Shown here: positions 16,816 through 27,047 of the stretch, piece after piece
How positions within the stretch are numbered: position 1 is the stretch's first letter
Layout of the letters: each line of letters begins with the position of its first letter
Position numbers and translations under genes: made by a program
Notes under the pieces: generated by a model
The model's database searches: none
What the model saw: the letters and a program-made list of their open reading frames with translations, nothing else
What the model was told of the DNA's origin: nothing
Assembly: GCF_022865125.1 (NCBI RefSeq)
Contig: NZ_CP094828.1
Coordinates: 4,023,219 to 4,087,218, forward strand
Direction of reading: 5' to 3'
Source of the DNA: Acuticoccus sp. I52.16.1
GTDB taxonomy: Bacteria; Pseudomonadota; Alphaproteobacteria; Rhizobiales; Amorphaceae
DNA length: 64,000 nt

Positions 16816-18351
16816 TCAGATCAGCACCATATCCTCGGTCAGGTCGCCCGCCTCCAGGCCGGCGAGAAGCACCCATGCGCCGTCGAGCTGGATCTCGATG
16901 CCGGCGTCGGTCTGCGCGACGCCGCGCTCCAGCACCGCGTAGGAGGGGAGGGCGAACGCCGTCAGGTCCAGCACGTCCCCGCCGGAGAAATCGGTGATGA
17001 CCCCGCGGCCGTCGTCGGGTGCGACGACGAACCGGTCCGCACCGGCGCCGCCGGTCAGCCTGTCCGGTCCGCGACCGCCTTCGAGGGTGTCGTCGCCGGC
17101 CCCGCCGTCGAGCACGTCGAACCCCGCGCCGCCGAACAGCGCGTCGTCGCCGCCCGCGCCGGCGATCGTGTTGTCGCCCTTGTTGCCGTCGATCCGGTTG
17201 TGCGCGCGCGTGCCGGTGACGTCGAGGTCGCGGCTGCCGAAGAGGGTGACGTCCTCCACGTAAGGGTGCTCGCGCAGCGTCACGTCGACCCGGCTGGTGC
17301 GGATCATATCGATCCCGCCGCCGCGCGCGTCGTAGGCGACGTCGCCCGCGTCGTCGACGACGTAGATGTCGTCCCCGCGCCGGCCGATCATCAGGTCCGC
17401 GCCCGCCCCGCCGTTGAGGCGGTTCTCCGCCTCGTTGCCGATCAGCGTGTCGTCGCCCAATCCGCCGGTCGCATTCTCGATGACCACGCCGTGGGCGATG
17501 GTGTAGCCGCCGTGGATGCCGTCCGCGTAGCTGACGAAGCCGCCGCCGCCCGGCGCCGCGAGCAGCGTCGCGGCGCGCAGGTCGATCACCGCGTCCTCGT
17601 CGCCGGCGTAGACCATCGTGTCGAGCCCGCCGACGTCCCAGATCGCGGCATAGCCCGTGCCCGGCGCGTTGGTGTCCGGCAGAATATAGGTATCGCGGCC
17701 GGCGCCGGTGCCGCTGTTGGCGCCGTATTTTTCCTGGATCACCGCGATGTCGATGGGCGAGGGGGTGAGGTTCCAGCCGTAGGCGGGGCCGTCCGCCGGG
17801 CCGGCGGGCGCTTCGGGCCAGCCGTCGTTGTAGGTCATCACGGTGTAGACGCCCTGGTCGAGGCCGAGGCCCTCGCCCACCTGCGGCATCACCGTGGAGC
17901 CGCCCGACGCCTCGAACGGGTGCGCCAGGCCGAGACCGTGGCCGAACTCGTGCAGGAGGATCGTGTAGCTGTAGGCACCGGCGTCGATGAGGCCCCCGGC
18001 GGCGCCGCTCCAGTCGAAGTAGGTGTTGAACCAGGCGAGGCCCTGCAGGTCGCCCAACGCAGGGTCCGGCAGGTTCATGAACGCCAGCGAGCCGAACTCC
18101 GAGGCGGACTTGGTGAGCTTGAAGTCGGCCTCGGCGGGGTCGGCGACGGTGTGGAAGGAGACGTCGGCGAAGGCGCCGTAGGTCTCCAGCGCGGCTATGA
18201 CCTGGTCCTGCTCGTATGCGCTCCAGTCGCCGTCGTTGACGATGATGTCGAACGCTTCGCCGTCGGCGGCGAAGTAGACGGCGACGTCGTTGCTCGTCAA
18301 CGCGGTGGCGCTGTCGATCGAGGAGAGGGCGGGATTGGTCGAAGAAGGCAT
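16816..18351 (-). CDS. Serralysin-type M10 metalloprotease with RTX repeats
   Basis: A 511-residue protein secreted by a type I system. The catalytic zinc motif HEFGHGLGLAH (134–144) and the Met-turn VMTY (171–174) define the metzincin/serralysin peptidase. The C-terminal half contains glycine-rich calcium-binding nonapeptides (GGLGDDTLIGN, GGAGADLMIG, GAGGDDALFGGAG, GGAGDDTLEGGRG, GGAGADRF), then a hydrophobic tail ending DMVLI, like an uncleaved T1SS C-terminal signal. No N-terminal signal peptide is present. No ABC/MFP/TolC export genes lie nearby, so it must borrow a transporter encoded elsewhere. It is downstream of acs on the same strand but probably transcribed independently. Confidence 0.9.
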   Translation of the reverse strand: MPSSTNPALSSIDSATALTSNDVAVYFAADGEAFDIIVNDGDWSAYEQDQVIAALETYGAFADVSFHTVADPAEADFKLTKSASEFGSLAFMNLPDPALGDLQGLAWFNTYFDWSGAAGGLIDAGAYSYTILLHEFGHGLGLAHPFEASGGSTVMPQVGEGLGLDQGVYTVMTYNDGWPEAPAGPADGPAYGWNLTPSPIDIAVIQEKYGANSGTGAGRDTYILPDTNAPGTGYAAIWDVGGLDTMVYAGDEDAVIDLRAATLLAAPGGGGFVSYADGIHGGYTIAHGVVIENATGGLGDDTLIGNEAENRLNGGAGADLMIGRRGDDIYVVDDAGDVAYDARGGGIDMIRTSRVDVTLREHPYVEDVTLFGSRDLDVTGTRAHNRIDGNKGDNTIAGAGGDDALFGGAGFDVLDGGAGDDTLEGGRGPDRLTGGAGADRFVVAPDDGRGVITDFSGGDVLDLTAFALPSYAVLERGVAQTDAGIEIQLDGAWVLLAGLEAGDLTEDMVLI

Positions 18352-18432
18352 CGCGCGCTCACTTTAACTGGACGCGCGAAGTCTATTTCATGCCGGACCG
18401 AGGCCCGCAAGGCCCGGCCCGAGCGGGAGGAC

Positions 18433-18458
18433 GCGGCGGCCCCGCGGGCGGCCGCCGC
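18433..18458 (-). terminator. Probable terminator hairpin after acs
   Basis: A 9-bp perfect stem (18433–18441 with 18450–18458) and an 8-base loop lie just beyond the acs stop codon on the minus strand. No U tract follows. Confidence 0.45.
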
Positions 18459-18464
18459 GCGCGC

Positions 18465-20417
<1,953 letters not shown>

Positions 20418-20749
20418 GAACGTTTCCTCATCATCGTTGAGTGACTCGCAGCGGGCGGGCCCGCGCGGCTTCGCTTCTGGTCGGTTATGGCGCCGTCGGG
20501 GCGGCGTCCACAACGCTCGGACGAGTTCGCGGCCCGCCTGCGCGAGATTTGCGTAAACACACGCCGCCGTCTTGTGAACGCCGGTTAATTGTTAACCGGT
20601 CGCATCTGCGTTGCGCGGATGCGACATGTTCGTGCGTCGGCATCGCGCGTGGCGGGGCGTTCCCGGCGCGCCGGGGCCTCGCGCCTGGCGCTTGGCGCGG
20701 GTCGTGCTCTTGTGGTTCAACTCTCCGACCCGACTATTTGGAGCCGTCG
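20418..20749. other. Divergent promoter region between acs and the M20 amidohydrolase
   Basis: A 332-bp region without a credible gene. It contains the palindrome described separately at 20581–20599 and several TTAA/TTGTTAA-like AT-rich patches that stand out in this GC-rich sequence. It must contain both divergent promoters. Confidence 0.6.
20581..20599. promoter_or_regulatory. Candidate operator palindrome
   Basis: CCGGTTAA-TTG-TTAACCGG is a perfect 8-bp inverted repeat with a 3-bp centre. It lies 164 bp upstream of the acs start and 150 bp upstream of the amidohydrolase start. It has the symmetry of a dimeric regulator site; the regulator is unknown. Confidence 0.5.
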
Positions 20750-21919
20750 ATGCCCATCGTAAACCGTTTCGCCGATCTCGCCGACGAGATCGCCGCCTGG
20801 CGCCGTGACCTGCACGAGCATCCGGAGATCGGCTACGACACGGTGCGCACCGCCGCCGTCGTCGCCGAGCGCCTGGCCGAATTCGGCTGCGACGAGGTGG
20901 TGACCGGGATCGGCCGGACGGGGGTCGTCGGCGTGATCAAGGGGGCCGGCGCGGGGCCGACGGTCGGCTTGCGGGCCGACATGGACGCACTGCCGATCCT
21001 GGAGAAGACCGGCAAGACCTGGACCTCCAAGGTCGACGGCAAGATGCACGCCTGCGGCCACGACGGGCACACCGCGATGCTGCTGGGGGCTGCGAAATAT
21101 CTCGCCGAGACGCGCAAGTTCGCCGGCACGGTGGTGCTGATCTTCCAGCCCGCGGAAGAGGGGGGCGGCGGCGCCAAGGCGATGATCGACGACGGGCTGC
21201 TGACGCGCTTCGGCATCGACCGAGTGTTCGGCATGCACAACTGGCCCGGCCAGCCGGTGGGCAAGTTCATGATCCGCACCGGGCCGCAGATGGCATCGGC
21301 CGATCGCTTCACCATCACCGTCGAGGGTCTGGGCGGCCATGCGGCGCGCCCGCACCTGTCGTGCGATCCGATCGTGGCCGGCTCGGCGATCGTGACCGCG
21401 GCGCAGGCGATCGTCGGCCGCAACGTCGACCCCAACGAGGCGGCGGTGGTCTCGGTGACCACCTTCCACGCCGGCACGGCCGACAACATCATCCCCCAGT
21501 CCGCGACGCTGACGGGCACCGTGCGCACCCTTCGCGCCGAGGTGCGCGACCTCGTCGAGGAGCGGCTCGGCCAGGTGGTGGAGCAGGTCGGCGCCGCCTA
21601 CGGCGTCAAGGCGACGCTCGCCTATCGGCGCGACTACCCGGTCCTCTCCAACCACGAGGTCGACGCCCAGTTCGCCGGTGACGTCGCGGCGATGATCGTC
21701 GGCGAGCAGAACGTCGACCGCAACGCGACGCCGACGATGGGCGGCGAGGACTTCGCCTTCATGCTGGAGGAGCGGCCGGGGGCCTTCATCTTCGCCGGCG
21801 TGGGCGAGGACGTCGCCAACCTCCACAACGAATCCTACGACTTCAACGACGAGCTGATCCCCGTCGGCTGTTCCTACTGGACCCAGCTGGTCGAAACTGC
21901 ACTCGCGCGGGCAACTTAG
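20750..21919 (+). CDS. M20 family amidohydrolase (hippurate-hydrolase/IAA-amidohydrolase type)
   Basis: A 389-residue metal-dependent amidase. Metal ligands typical of peptidase family M20D are visible: HACGHDGH (C102 and H104), the Glu pair in FQPAEEGGGG, the His in FGMHNWPG and the late His in NLHNESY. The dimerisation domain includes GGHAARPH. Such enzymes remove N-acyl groups from amino acids (hippurate, N-acetyl or auxin conjugates); the exact substrate is not determined. ATG 20750 gives the family start MPIVNRFADL. A hairpin follows the gene. Confidence 0.92.
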   Translation: MPIVNRFADLADEIAAWRRDLHEHPEIGYDTVRTAAVVAERLAEFGCDEVVTGIGRTGVVGVIKGAGAGPTVGLRADMDALPILEKTGKTWTSKVDGKMHACGHDGHTAMLLGAAKYLAETRKFAGTVVLIFQPAEEGGGGAKAMIDDGLLTRFGIDRVFGMHNWPGQPVGKFMIRTGPQMASADRFTITVEGLGGHAARPHLSCDPIVAGSAIVTAAQAIVGRNVDPNEAAVVSVTTFHAGTADNIIPQSATLTGTVRTLRAEVRDLVEERLGQVVEQVGAAYGVKATLAYRRDYPVLSNHEVDAQFAGDVAAMIVGEQNVDRNATPTMGGEDFAFMLEERPGAFIFAGVGEDVANLHNESYDFNDELIPVGCSYWTQLVETALARAT

Positions 21920-21964
21920 ACCGATTATACCTCGTCGGAGCTCTTGCCGAGCCCATCGCGATGA

Positions 21965-21991
21965 GTCAGAGCCGTCCGACACGGCTCTGAC
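21965..21991 (+). terminator. Hairpin after the amidohydrolase gene (terminator or operator)
   Basis: A perfect 11-bp stem GTCAGAGCCGT/ACGGCTCTGAC closes a 5-base loop. It lies 45 bp after the amidohydrolase stop and 41 bp before the next start. Without a T run it could be a factor-dependent terminator or a symmetric operator for the downstream HD-domain gene. Confidence 0.5.
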
Positions 21992-22031
21992 CATTCGCCG
22001 ATCGGCGCGGTCGACGCCCACGGAGGGACAA

Positions 22032-22658
22032 GTGGAGACGGTCAAGTTCAAGCAGATGGCCGAGGGGGACCGCGAGGACTACCTCTTCCTCGAGGAGCAC
22101 GAGCGGGCCGCGGCGTCGGCCGTCGCGCAGCGCCTCTTCGAGGGTCTCTCGGCCCTGGACAGCGCCGAGTCGGGCTACCGGGTCACGCGGCTCGAGCACT
22201 CGGTCCAGTCGGCGACGCGGGCTTGGCGCGACGGTGCCGACGAGGACTGGATCGTCGCGACGCTGTTGCACGATATCGGCGACGTGTACGCACCCTATAA
22301 TCACGACGAGTACGCCGCGGCGGTGCTCCGGCCGTACGTTCGCGAGCAATGCACCTGGGTGGTGGCCCATCACGGCCTGTTCCAGCGCTATTATTATGCC
22401 CATCACTTCGGCGGTGACCGCAACGCCCGCAAGCGCCACGAGGGCCACCCCTTTTACGACGACGCGGTCGCCTTCTGCGAGCGCTGGGACCAGGCCTCGT
22501 TCGATCCGGACTACGAGAGCCTGCCGCTGGATTTCTTCCGCCCGCTGGTGAAAGCCGTGTTCGCGCGGGAGCCCTACAACCCCAAGACCATCGCCGCCGG
22601 CGTGCGCCTGCCGCTCGCCGACCCCGCGACCGCCGCGCGCCGGCGCGCCAAGGGCTAG
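22032..22658 (+). CDS. HD-domain protein, PhnZ/TmpB-like (possible diiron oxygenase)
   Basis: A 208-residue protein starting at GTG 22032 with CGGAGGGA upstream. Metal ligand candidates follow the HD superfamily order: H56 (RLEHSVQ), H80-D81 (LLHDIGD), H91 (YNHDEYA), H113/H114 (VAHHGLFQ) and D153 (ERWDQASFD). The extra histidines between HD and the final Asp are characteristic of dinuclear HD proteins such as PhnZ, TmpB and MIOX; mononuclear phosphohydrolases lack them. H56 to H80 spacing (24) equals that of PhnZ. No phosphonate genes adjoin it, so an ordinary HD phosphohydrolase role remains possible. Confidence 0.75.
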   Translation: METVKFKQMAEGDREDYLFLEEHERAAASAVAQRLFEGLSALDSAESGYRVTRLEHSVQSATRAWRDGADEDWIVATLLHDIGDVYAPYNHDEYAAAVLRPYVREQCTWVVAHHGLFQRYYYAHHFGGDRNARKRHEGHPFYDDAVAFCERWDQASFDPDYESLPLDFFRPLVKAVFAREPYNPKTIAAGVRLPLADPATAARRRAKG

Positions 22659-22666
22659 GCCAGCCG

Positions 22667-23062
22667 ATGGGCGAGGCACGGCCCAGCCGCGCGACGCGGC
22701 GGCGCGTGGCGCTGCTGGTCGCCGCCGCGAGCCGGCTGAAGGACGCCGATCCGGGCCGCGAGCACGCCGCCGGGGAGGGGGCGAACGAGCCGCCCGCCAT
22801 CGGCCACAACGGCGGGCCGCCGTTGGAGCACCGGCCGCCGTGGGGCGAGCACCTGGGCACCTTCTTCGCCTGGCGCGCGGCCTACAAACGCCAGCGCGCC
22901 CCGGTGTCGCGCGCCGTCATGGAGCTTCGCCTGCGCAACGCGGCGGCCCTCGGCCTCACCTACGACGAATATGCCCGCGAGATCGCCGAGCGCGGGCGAT
23001 ATCTGCACACCGGGGACGTGGACCGCATCGCCGCGATCAAGGCGGCCCGCGAGGAGCGTTAG
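22667..23062 (+). CDS. Hypothetical protein with IGHNGGPPLE motif
   Basis: A 131-residue basic, cytosolic protein beginning 9 bp after the HD-domain gene and probably co-translated with it. Residues about 1–25 are Arg/Ala-rich. The central AIGHNGGPPLEHRPPWG stretch is a recurrent but uncharacterised motif in alphaproteobacterial proteins. The rest is helical, ending in GDVDRIAAIKAAREER, with FAWRAAYKRQRA and LRLRNAAALGLTYDEYAREI suggesting a small helical DNA- or protein-binding fold. No function is known to me. Confidence 0.68.
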   Translation: MGEARPSRATRRRVALLVAAASRLKDADPGREHAAGEGANEPPAIGHNGGPPLEHRPPWGEHLGTFFAWRAAYKRQRAPVSRAVMELRLRNAAALGLTYDEYAREIAERGRYLHTGDVDRIAAIKAAREER

Positions 23063-23370
23063 GTTCGGCCGGGGCGCCTGACATTTCGTCGGCCTGTCGC
23101 GCAGTCGCGCCGAGAATTGCGCGGATGTTCCGATCCGCGACCGTGATGCTTCGGGAATGACTGGAAGTTCAGGCCCGCACAACACTTCGTCGGCCTCGCG
23201 CAAGCACTCTGTGGCACGCTTGCAACATGAAAGAGCTGACCGCTTCGTCGAGGTCACCGCAGACGATGACTGTCGACGGAACCCCACACCGCCGCGATGC
23301 ACCGGCGAACGCCGCGCCGCCGCGGCGCGCTGCCCGGCCGGGAGCGGCGGCGCGGGGAGGGCGCGGCGCG
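23063..23370. other. Convergent intergenic region
   Basis: A 308-bp gap between convergent genes. The sequence TTCGTCGGCCT occurs twice (near 23084 and 23188) as a short direct repeat. No convincing gene, RNA or terminator with a T run was found. Short frames here look like GC-rich shadows. Confidence 0.5.
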
Positions 23371-23934
23371 TCAGCCCGGCTCGAAACGCGTGACGACGGC
23401 CTCCAGCGCGGGCCGGTCGCGATCGGCCGGGACGAATTGCGGGGTGCCGATGTGGATAAAGCCCGCGACATTTTCGCCGTCCGCCACACCCAGCGCGCGC
23501 AGCACCTCGCGGTCGTAGGCGATCCACTCGCTGAGCCACTGCGCGCTGTAGCCGAAGGCGTGCGCGGCATGGACGAGGTTGAGGCAGACCGCGCCGGCCG
23601 ACAGCACTTGCTCCCATTCCGGGATCTTCACATGCGGCGCCGCGGTGCTCACCACGGCGACCACCAGCGGCGCCCGCGTGAACCGGCCGCGCTCCTCCGC
23701 GAGGTCGCGCTGCGTGCCCGACGCCGCGGCAATCCGCGCAACGATTTCGCCCGCCGCCTCTCGCGCTGCGCCCTCGATTACAATAAAGCGCCAGGGTGCC
23801 AGCTTGCCGTGATCGGGGACACGCGTCGCTATCGACAACATTCTATCAAGGGTCGCTTGCTCGGGGCTCGGGGAATCGAGAAAGCTCGCTGCAGTGGTCC
23901 GACGCGTTGCCAAATAGTCACGCAGCTCGCGCAT
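23371..23934 (-). CDS. Nitroreductase family protein (YdjA-like)
   Basis: A 187-residue FMN-dependent oxidoreductase of the small nitroreductase group. Family features are the N-terminal RRTTAASF, the RVPDHGKLAPWRFIVIEG motif typical of YdjA-like proteins, SAGAVCLNLVHAAHAFGYSAQW, and the C-terminal GFIHIGTPQFVPADRDRP. It would reduce nitroaromatics, quinones or other electrophiles using NAD(P)H; the natural substrate is unknown. It is divergent from the next gene, a secreted protein. Confidence 0.9.
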   Translation of the reverse strand: MRELRDYLATRRTTAASFLDSPSPEQATLDRMLSIATRVPDHGKLAPWRFIVIEGAAREAAGEIVARIAAASGTQRDLAEERGRFTRAPLVVAVVSTAAPHVKIPEWEQVLSAGAVCLNLVHAAHAFGYSAQWLSEWIAYDREVLRALGVADGENVAGFIHIGTPQFVPADRDRPALEAVVTRFEPG

Positions 23935-24022
23935 TCCGTCATCTCCTGAACTGATCTGAGCGCTTTACACTCAATGGTCCGACATCGTTGCAATAGGGTA
24001 TCAACCACGTCAGAGGTTAACA

Positions 24023-24041
24023 GGTGCGGTCGAACCGCACC
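24023..24041. promoter_or_regulatory. Inverted repeat in the nitroreductase/secreted-protein promoter region
   Basis: GGTGCGGT-CGA-ACCGCACC is a perfect 8-bp inverted repeat with a 3-base centre. It lies 50 bp upstream of the secreted-protein start and may be an operator or a leader hairpin. Confidence 0.4.
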
Positions 24042-24090
24042 GGGCCGTGCTTTTGCGTGGCGAGCTATTCGAGCGATCGAGGGACGCGTG

Positions 24091-25074
24091 ATGAAACGTT
24101 GGACAGCTCTTGCCATTGTCGCCGTGAGTACTGTTCCCTGCGTTGCACTCGCCGAAGTCCCTGTCCCGAAGCCGCACCCCAGCCGAGCCCTCGCCTCCGC
24201 CGACCCGCAATCGGCCATTCAGCGCCTGATGGGCGGGGCTGACATCAGCAGCTCCCCCCGCATCAACGCCTACGCCCCCTCCGCCCCGACCGCCGCCGAG
24301 CTGCGGCCCGACGTCGGCGGCGAAGTCGCCCTCTATCTGGTGGGCAAGCTCTCCGAAAAATCCGGTCCCATCGGCAGCGGCGTCACCTGGCGCGTCTATC
24401 GCGACGGGCCGACCGTCTCGGGCCAGCTGCCGCTGGTGGAGAAGGCGACGGGCGGCGACCTCGAGCTGCGCGTCAAGCCGGGCCGCTACGTGGTGCACGC
24501 CAGCTATGGCCGCGCGTCGGTCTCCCGCACGATCGACCTCTACAAGCCCGTCAATTCCGAGACCATGGTGCTGAACGCCGGCGGCCTGCAGCTCGCCGCG
24601 GTGCTCGACGAGAGCAACCAGCCGGTCTCCAAGGACACCGAGTTTCAGCTCTACATGGTCCAGGACGACGACCGCGTCCTCCTGGGCGACATCCGTGCCG
24701 GGGCGATCGCCCGTCTTCCGGCCGGCGTCTATCATGTGGTCAGCCGCTATGGCGGCGTGAACGCCGTGCGCAGTGCCGACGTCACGGTCGACGCCGGGAA
24801 GCTGACCCGAGTGTCGCTGCGCCACGCCGCCGGTAAGGTCCGGCTGAAGCTGGTCCGGGACAACGGCGGCGAGGCTCTCGCCAACACGTCGTGGACCGTC
24901 TACGCCGACGACGGGCAGCCGATCTACGAGCGCGTCGGCGCCCATGCCGCCATCACCCTCGCCGCCGGCACCTACGAGGTGGTCGCCCAGCACCGGGACA
25001 TCGAGTTCCGCCGCTCCTTCACGGTCCGTTCCGGCGACGACGCCGACGTGGTCGTGCGCGCCACCCGCCTCTAG
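24091..25074 (+). CDS. Secreted beta-rich repeat protein of unknown function
   Basis: A 327-residue exported protein with a clear signal peptide (MKRWTALAIVAVSTVPCVALAEV). After a Pro/Ser-rich linker (about 25–75), three related beta-sandwich segments can be seen, each with the pattern basic strand–V–x–R–D/DG, then L-x-AGxYxV and a final V-x-V strand: VTWRVYRDGP…KPGRYVVHASYG; FQLYMVQDDD…LPAGVYHVVSRYG; TSWTVYADDG…LAAGTYEVVAQHR. This resembles carboxypeptidase-regulatory or CNA-B-like repeats. The ATG at 24091 is chosen because it opens the signal peptide. Role unknown; probably periplasmic. Confidence 0.75.
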   Translation: MKRWTALAIVAVSTVPCVALAEVPVPKPHPSRALASADPQSAIQRLMGGADISSSPRINAYAPSAPTAAELRPDVGGEVALYLVGKLSEKSGPIGSGVTWRVYRDGPTVSGQLPLVEKATGGDLELRVKPGRYVVHASYGRASVSRTIDLYKPVNSETMVLNAGGLQLAAVLDESNQPVSKDTEFQLYMVQDDDRVLLGDIRAGAIARLPAGVYHVVSRYGGVNAVRSADVTVDAGKLTRVSLRHAAGKVRLKLVRDNGGEALANTSWTVYADDGQPIYERVGAHAAITLAAGTYEVVAQHRDIEFRRSFTVRSGDDADVVVRATRL

Positions 25075-25308
25075 CTTTCCCGATATCCCCCACATTTCGC
25101 CGCGCTGGGCGCCGTATCGACGGCCGGCCCATGCGTGGCCGGCTGCGTTGCGCACCGCGATGCGGGCCGTCGCCGCGCGTCTGCAGCCTTGCATGGCGGC
25201 GTTGTTCGCACGCGGCGGGTGTTGATCGGGGGGCCACGTTCGGGCAGCGTGCCATCAGCACCGGAGGCGGCCGCTTGCCGCGTCCCGGTTAACCCTCAGG
25301 AGATAGCG

Positions 25309-25524
25309 TTGAAGAAGACCGAGATGGCCAAGCTCGAGGCCTACATGCGTCGTGTATTCGGCAACGAAACGATCAGCATTCGCCCGCAGGTGAAGAAGGA
25401 CGACTCGGCGGAAGTCTATATCAACGACGAGTTTATCGGCGTGCTCTACCGCGACGAGGACGAGGGCGAGCTGTCGTGGAACTTCACGATGGCCATCCTC
25501 GAAATGGACGTCGAGGGCGCCTGA
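25309..25524 (+). CDS. DUF3126 family protein
   Basis: A 71-residue conserved alphaproteobacterial protein, with KLEAYMRRVFGN, RPQVKKDDSAEVYI and GVLYRDEDEGELSWNFTMAILEMD matching DUF3126. TTG 25309 is chosen because AGGAG lies six bases upstream; ATG 25324 is an alternative. It ends in TGATG overlapping the start of the gamma-carbonic anhydrase gene, so the two are translationally coupled. Function unknown. The 234 bp upstream hold no gene. Confidence 0.85.
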   Translation: MKKTEMAKLEAYMRRVFGNETISIRPQVKKDDSAEVYINDEFIGVLYRDEDEGELSWNFTMAILEMDVEGA

Positions 25525-26045
25525 TGCCGCTCTACCGGCTCGACGGCATCGGGCCGGAGATCCACCCCGACACCTGGATCGCCCCGACGGCGATCCTCAT
25601 CGGACGCGTGCGCCTGCTCGCCGGCGCCTCCGTCTGGTACGGTGCGGTGCTGCGCGGCGACAACGAATGGATCGAGGTCGGCGAGAATTCCAACGTGCAG
25701 GATCTCGCCTGTTGCCACACCTCCATGGGCGCCCCGCTGACGCTGGGTCCGGAGGTCACGATCGGCCACAAGGTCATGCTGCACGGGTGCACCGTGGGGC
25801 GGGGCGCGCTGGTCGGCATGAACGCGGTGGTGCTCGACCATGCGGTGATCGGCGACCATGCCCTCGTCGGCGCGCAGGCGCTGGTGGCCGAGGGCAAGGT
25901 GGTGCCGGAGCGCACCCTGGCGCTGGGGGCGCCGGCCAAGCCGGTGCGGACCTTGTCGGACGACGAAGTGCGGCGGCAGCTGGGCTCGGCAGCGGGCTAT
26001 GCGGCCAACTGGCGGCGTTTCGCCGCCGGTTGCGAACCGGTGTGA
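25524..26045 (+). CDS. Gamma-carbonic anhydrase family protein
   Basis: A 173-residue left-handed beta-helix protein of hexapeptide repeats. The three zinc-binding histidines are in CCHTSMG (H65), IGHKVMLHGC (H82 and H87). GAVLRGDNEWIEVGENSNVQD is the canonical Cam/YrdA segment. It would trimerise and either hydrate CO2 or act as an uncharacterised acyl/CoA-binding homologue such as YrdA/PaaY. Start and preceding stop overlap as TGATG. Confidence 0.92.
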   Translation: MPLYRLDGIGPEIHPDTWIAPTAILIGRVRLLAGASVWYGAVLRGDNEWIEVGENSNVQDLACCHTSMGAPLTLGPEVTIGHKVMLHGCTVGRGALVGMNAVVLDHAVIGDHALVGAQALVAEGKVVPERTLALGAPAKPVRTLSDDEVRRQLGSAAGYAANWRRFAAGCEPV

Positions 26046-26123
26046 GCATCCCATTTTCAACATCATGACCCATCCCGCCGCGGCAGAGGCCGCCCGCCCT
26101 CGGCCATCGGTGGTCGGTTCGGC

Positions 26124-26981
26124 ATGAGCCACATCCCGCGCATTCCGCCGGAGGGCGACGACGCTCGCCCGCGCCCCTGGCGCACCGCCGCCGCGCGGCC
26201 CGGCGCGGAGGGCGGCACGCCCCGTTCGGGCACGCCGCAAGGGACGCCGCCGGGCCACGACCCGCACCGGGCGGGCGCCGAGCCCGCGCGCGAGCCGGCG
26301 CTGATGCTGCCGGGCTCGGTCGTGGTGATGGTCGCCATCATCGCCCTCGTCCAGCTCGTCCGCTCGACGTTGAGCCCGCAGCAGGACGTGGTGACACAGC
26401 TGTGGTTCGCGTTCATCCCGGCGCGCTACGCGGACAGCTTCTTTCCCTTCCCCGGCGGCCTGGGTGCCGACGTGTGGACCTTCGTGTCCTATGCGCTGCT
26501 GCACGGCTCGTGGGTGCACTTGCTGACGAACGCGGTGTGGCTGGTGGCATTCGGCAGCGCGGTCGCCCGCCGGTTCGGGCCGCTGCGCTTCTGGCTGTTT
26601 TCGGCGGCTGCGGCGGCCGGGGGCGCGGCGCTGCACCTGGCGCTCCACTTCGGCGATCCGATCCCGGTGGTGGGCGCATCCGCGGCGATTGCGGGGCAGA
26701 TGGCCGCTGCCGCCCGCTTCGTGTTCGACGCCGGCGGGCCCATCGTGCTGCGCCGGCCGGGCGACGACAGCGCCTTCCGCCGCCCCGCGCGCAGTCTGGT
26801 GGACACGTTCCGAAACCGTAGCGCGTTGCTTTTCATCGTCATTTGGTTCGGCATCAACCTGGCCGTCGGGCTCGGCAGCTCGGTCTCGGGTGGCATCGCC
26901 ATCGCCTGGGAGGCGCACATCGGCGGCTTCCTCGTGGGGCTCCTGCTGTTTCGTTTTTTCGACCCGGTTTCGCCACGTTGA
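26124..26981 (+). CDS. Rhomboid family intramembrane serine protease
   Basis: A 285-residue membrane protein. After a disordered Pro/Gly-rich N-terminus (1–60), about six to seven helices follow. The catalytic serine is S186 in GASAAIAG and its histidine H265 in WEAHIGGF. The LLHGSWVHLLTNAVWL segment matches the conserved rhomboid L1/H2 region. It cleaves transmembrane substrates within the inner membrane; the substrate is unknown. An insertion containing DDSAFRRPARS (about 205–230) separates the fourth and fifth helices, as in other Hyphomicrobiales homologues. Confidence 0.92.
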   Translation: MSHIPRIPPEGDDARPRPWRTAAARPGAEGGTPRSGTPQGTPPGHDPHRAGAEPAREPALMLPGSVVVMVAIIALVQLVRSTLSPQQDVVTQLWFAFIPARYADSFFPFPGGLGADVWTFVSYALLHGSWVHLLTNAVWLVAFGSAVARRFGPLRFWLFSAAAAAGGAALHLALHFGDPIPVVGASAAIAGQMAAAARFVFDAGGPIVLRRPGDDSAFRRPARSLVDTFRNRSALLFIVIWFGINLAVGLGSSVSGGIAIAWEAHIGGFLVGLLLFRFFDPVSPR

Positions 26982-27047
26982 TCTCTGGTCTTATCCCTAA
27001 AATTGTGTGACGCTCGCAACTCTGACGGCAGAGGGAGGCGGACAACG

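Noticed and set aside
23157-23393. Short plus-strand frame in the convergent gap
   Set aside because: Shadow-like composition, no ribosome-binding site and overlap with the nitroreductase end.
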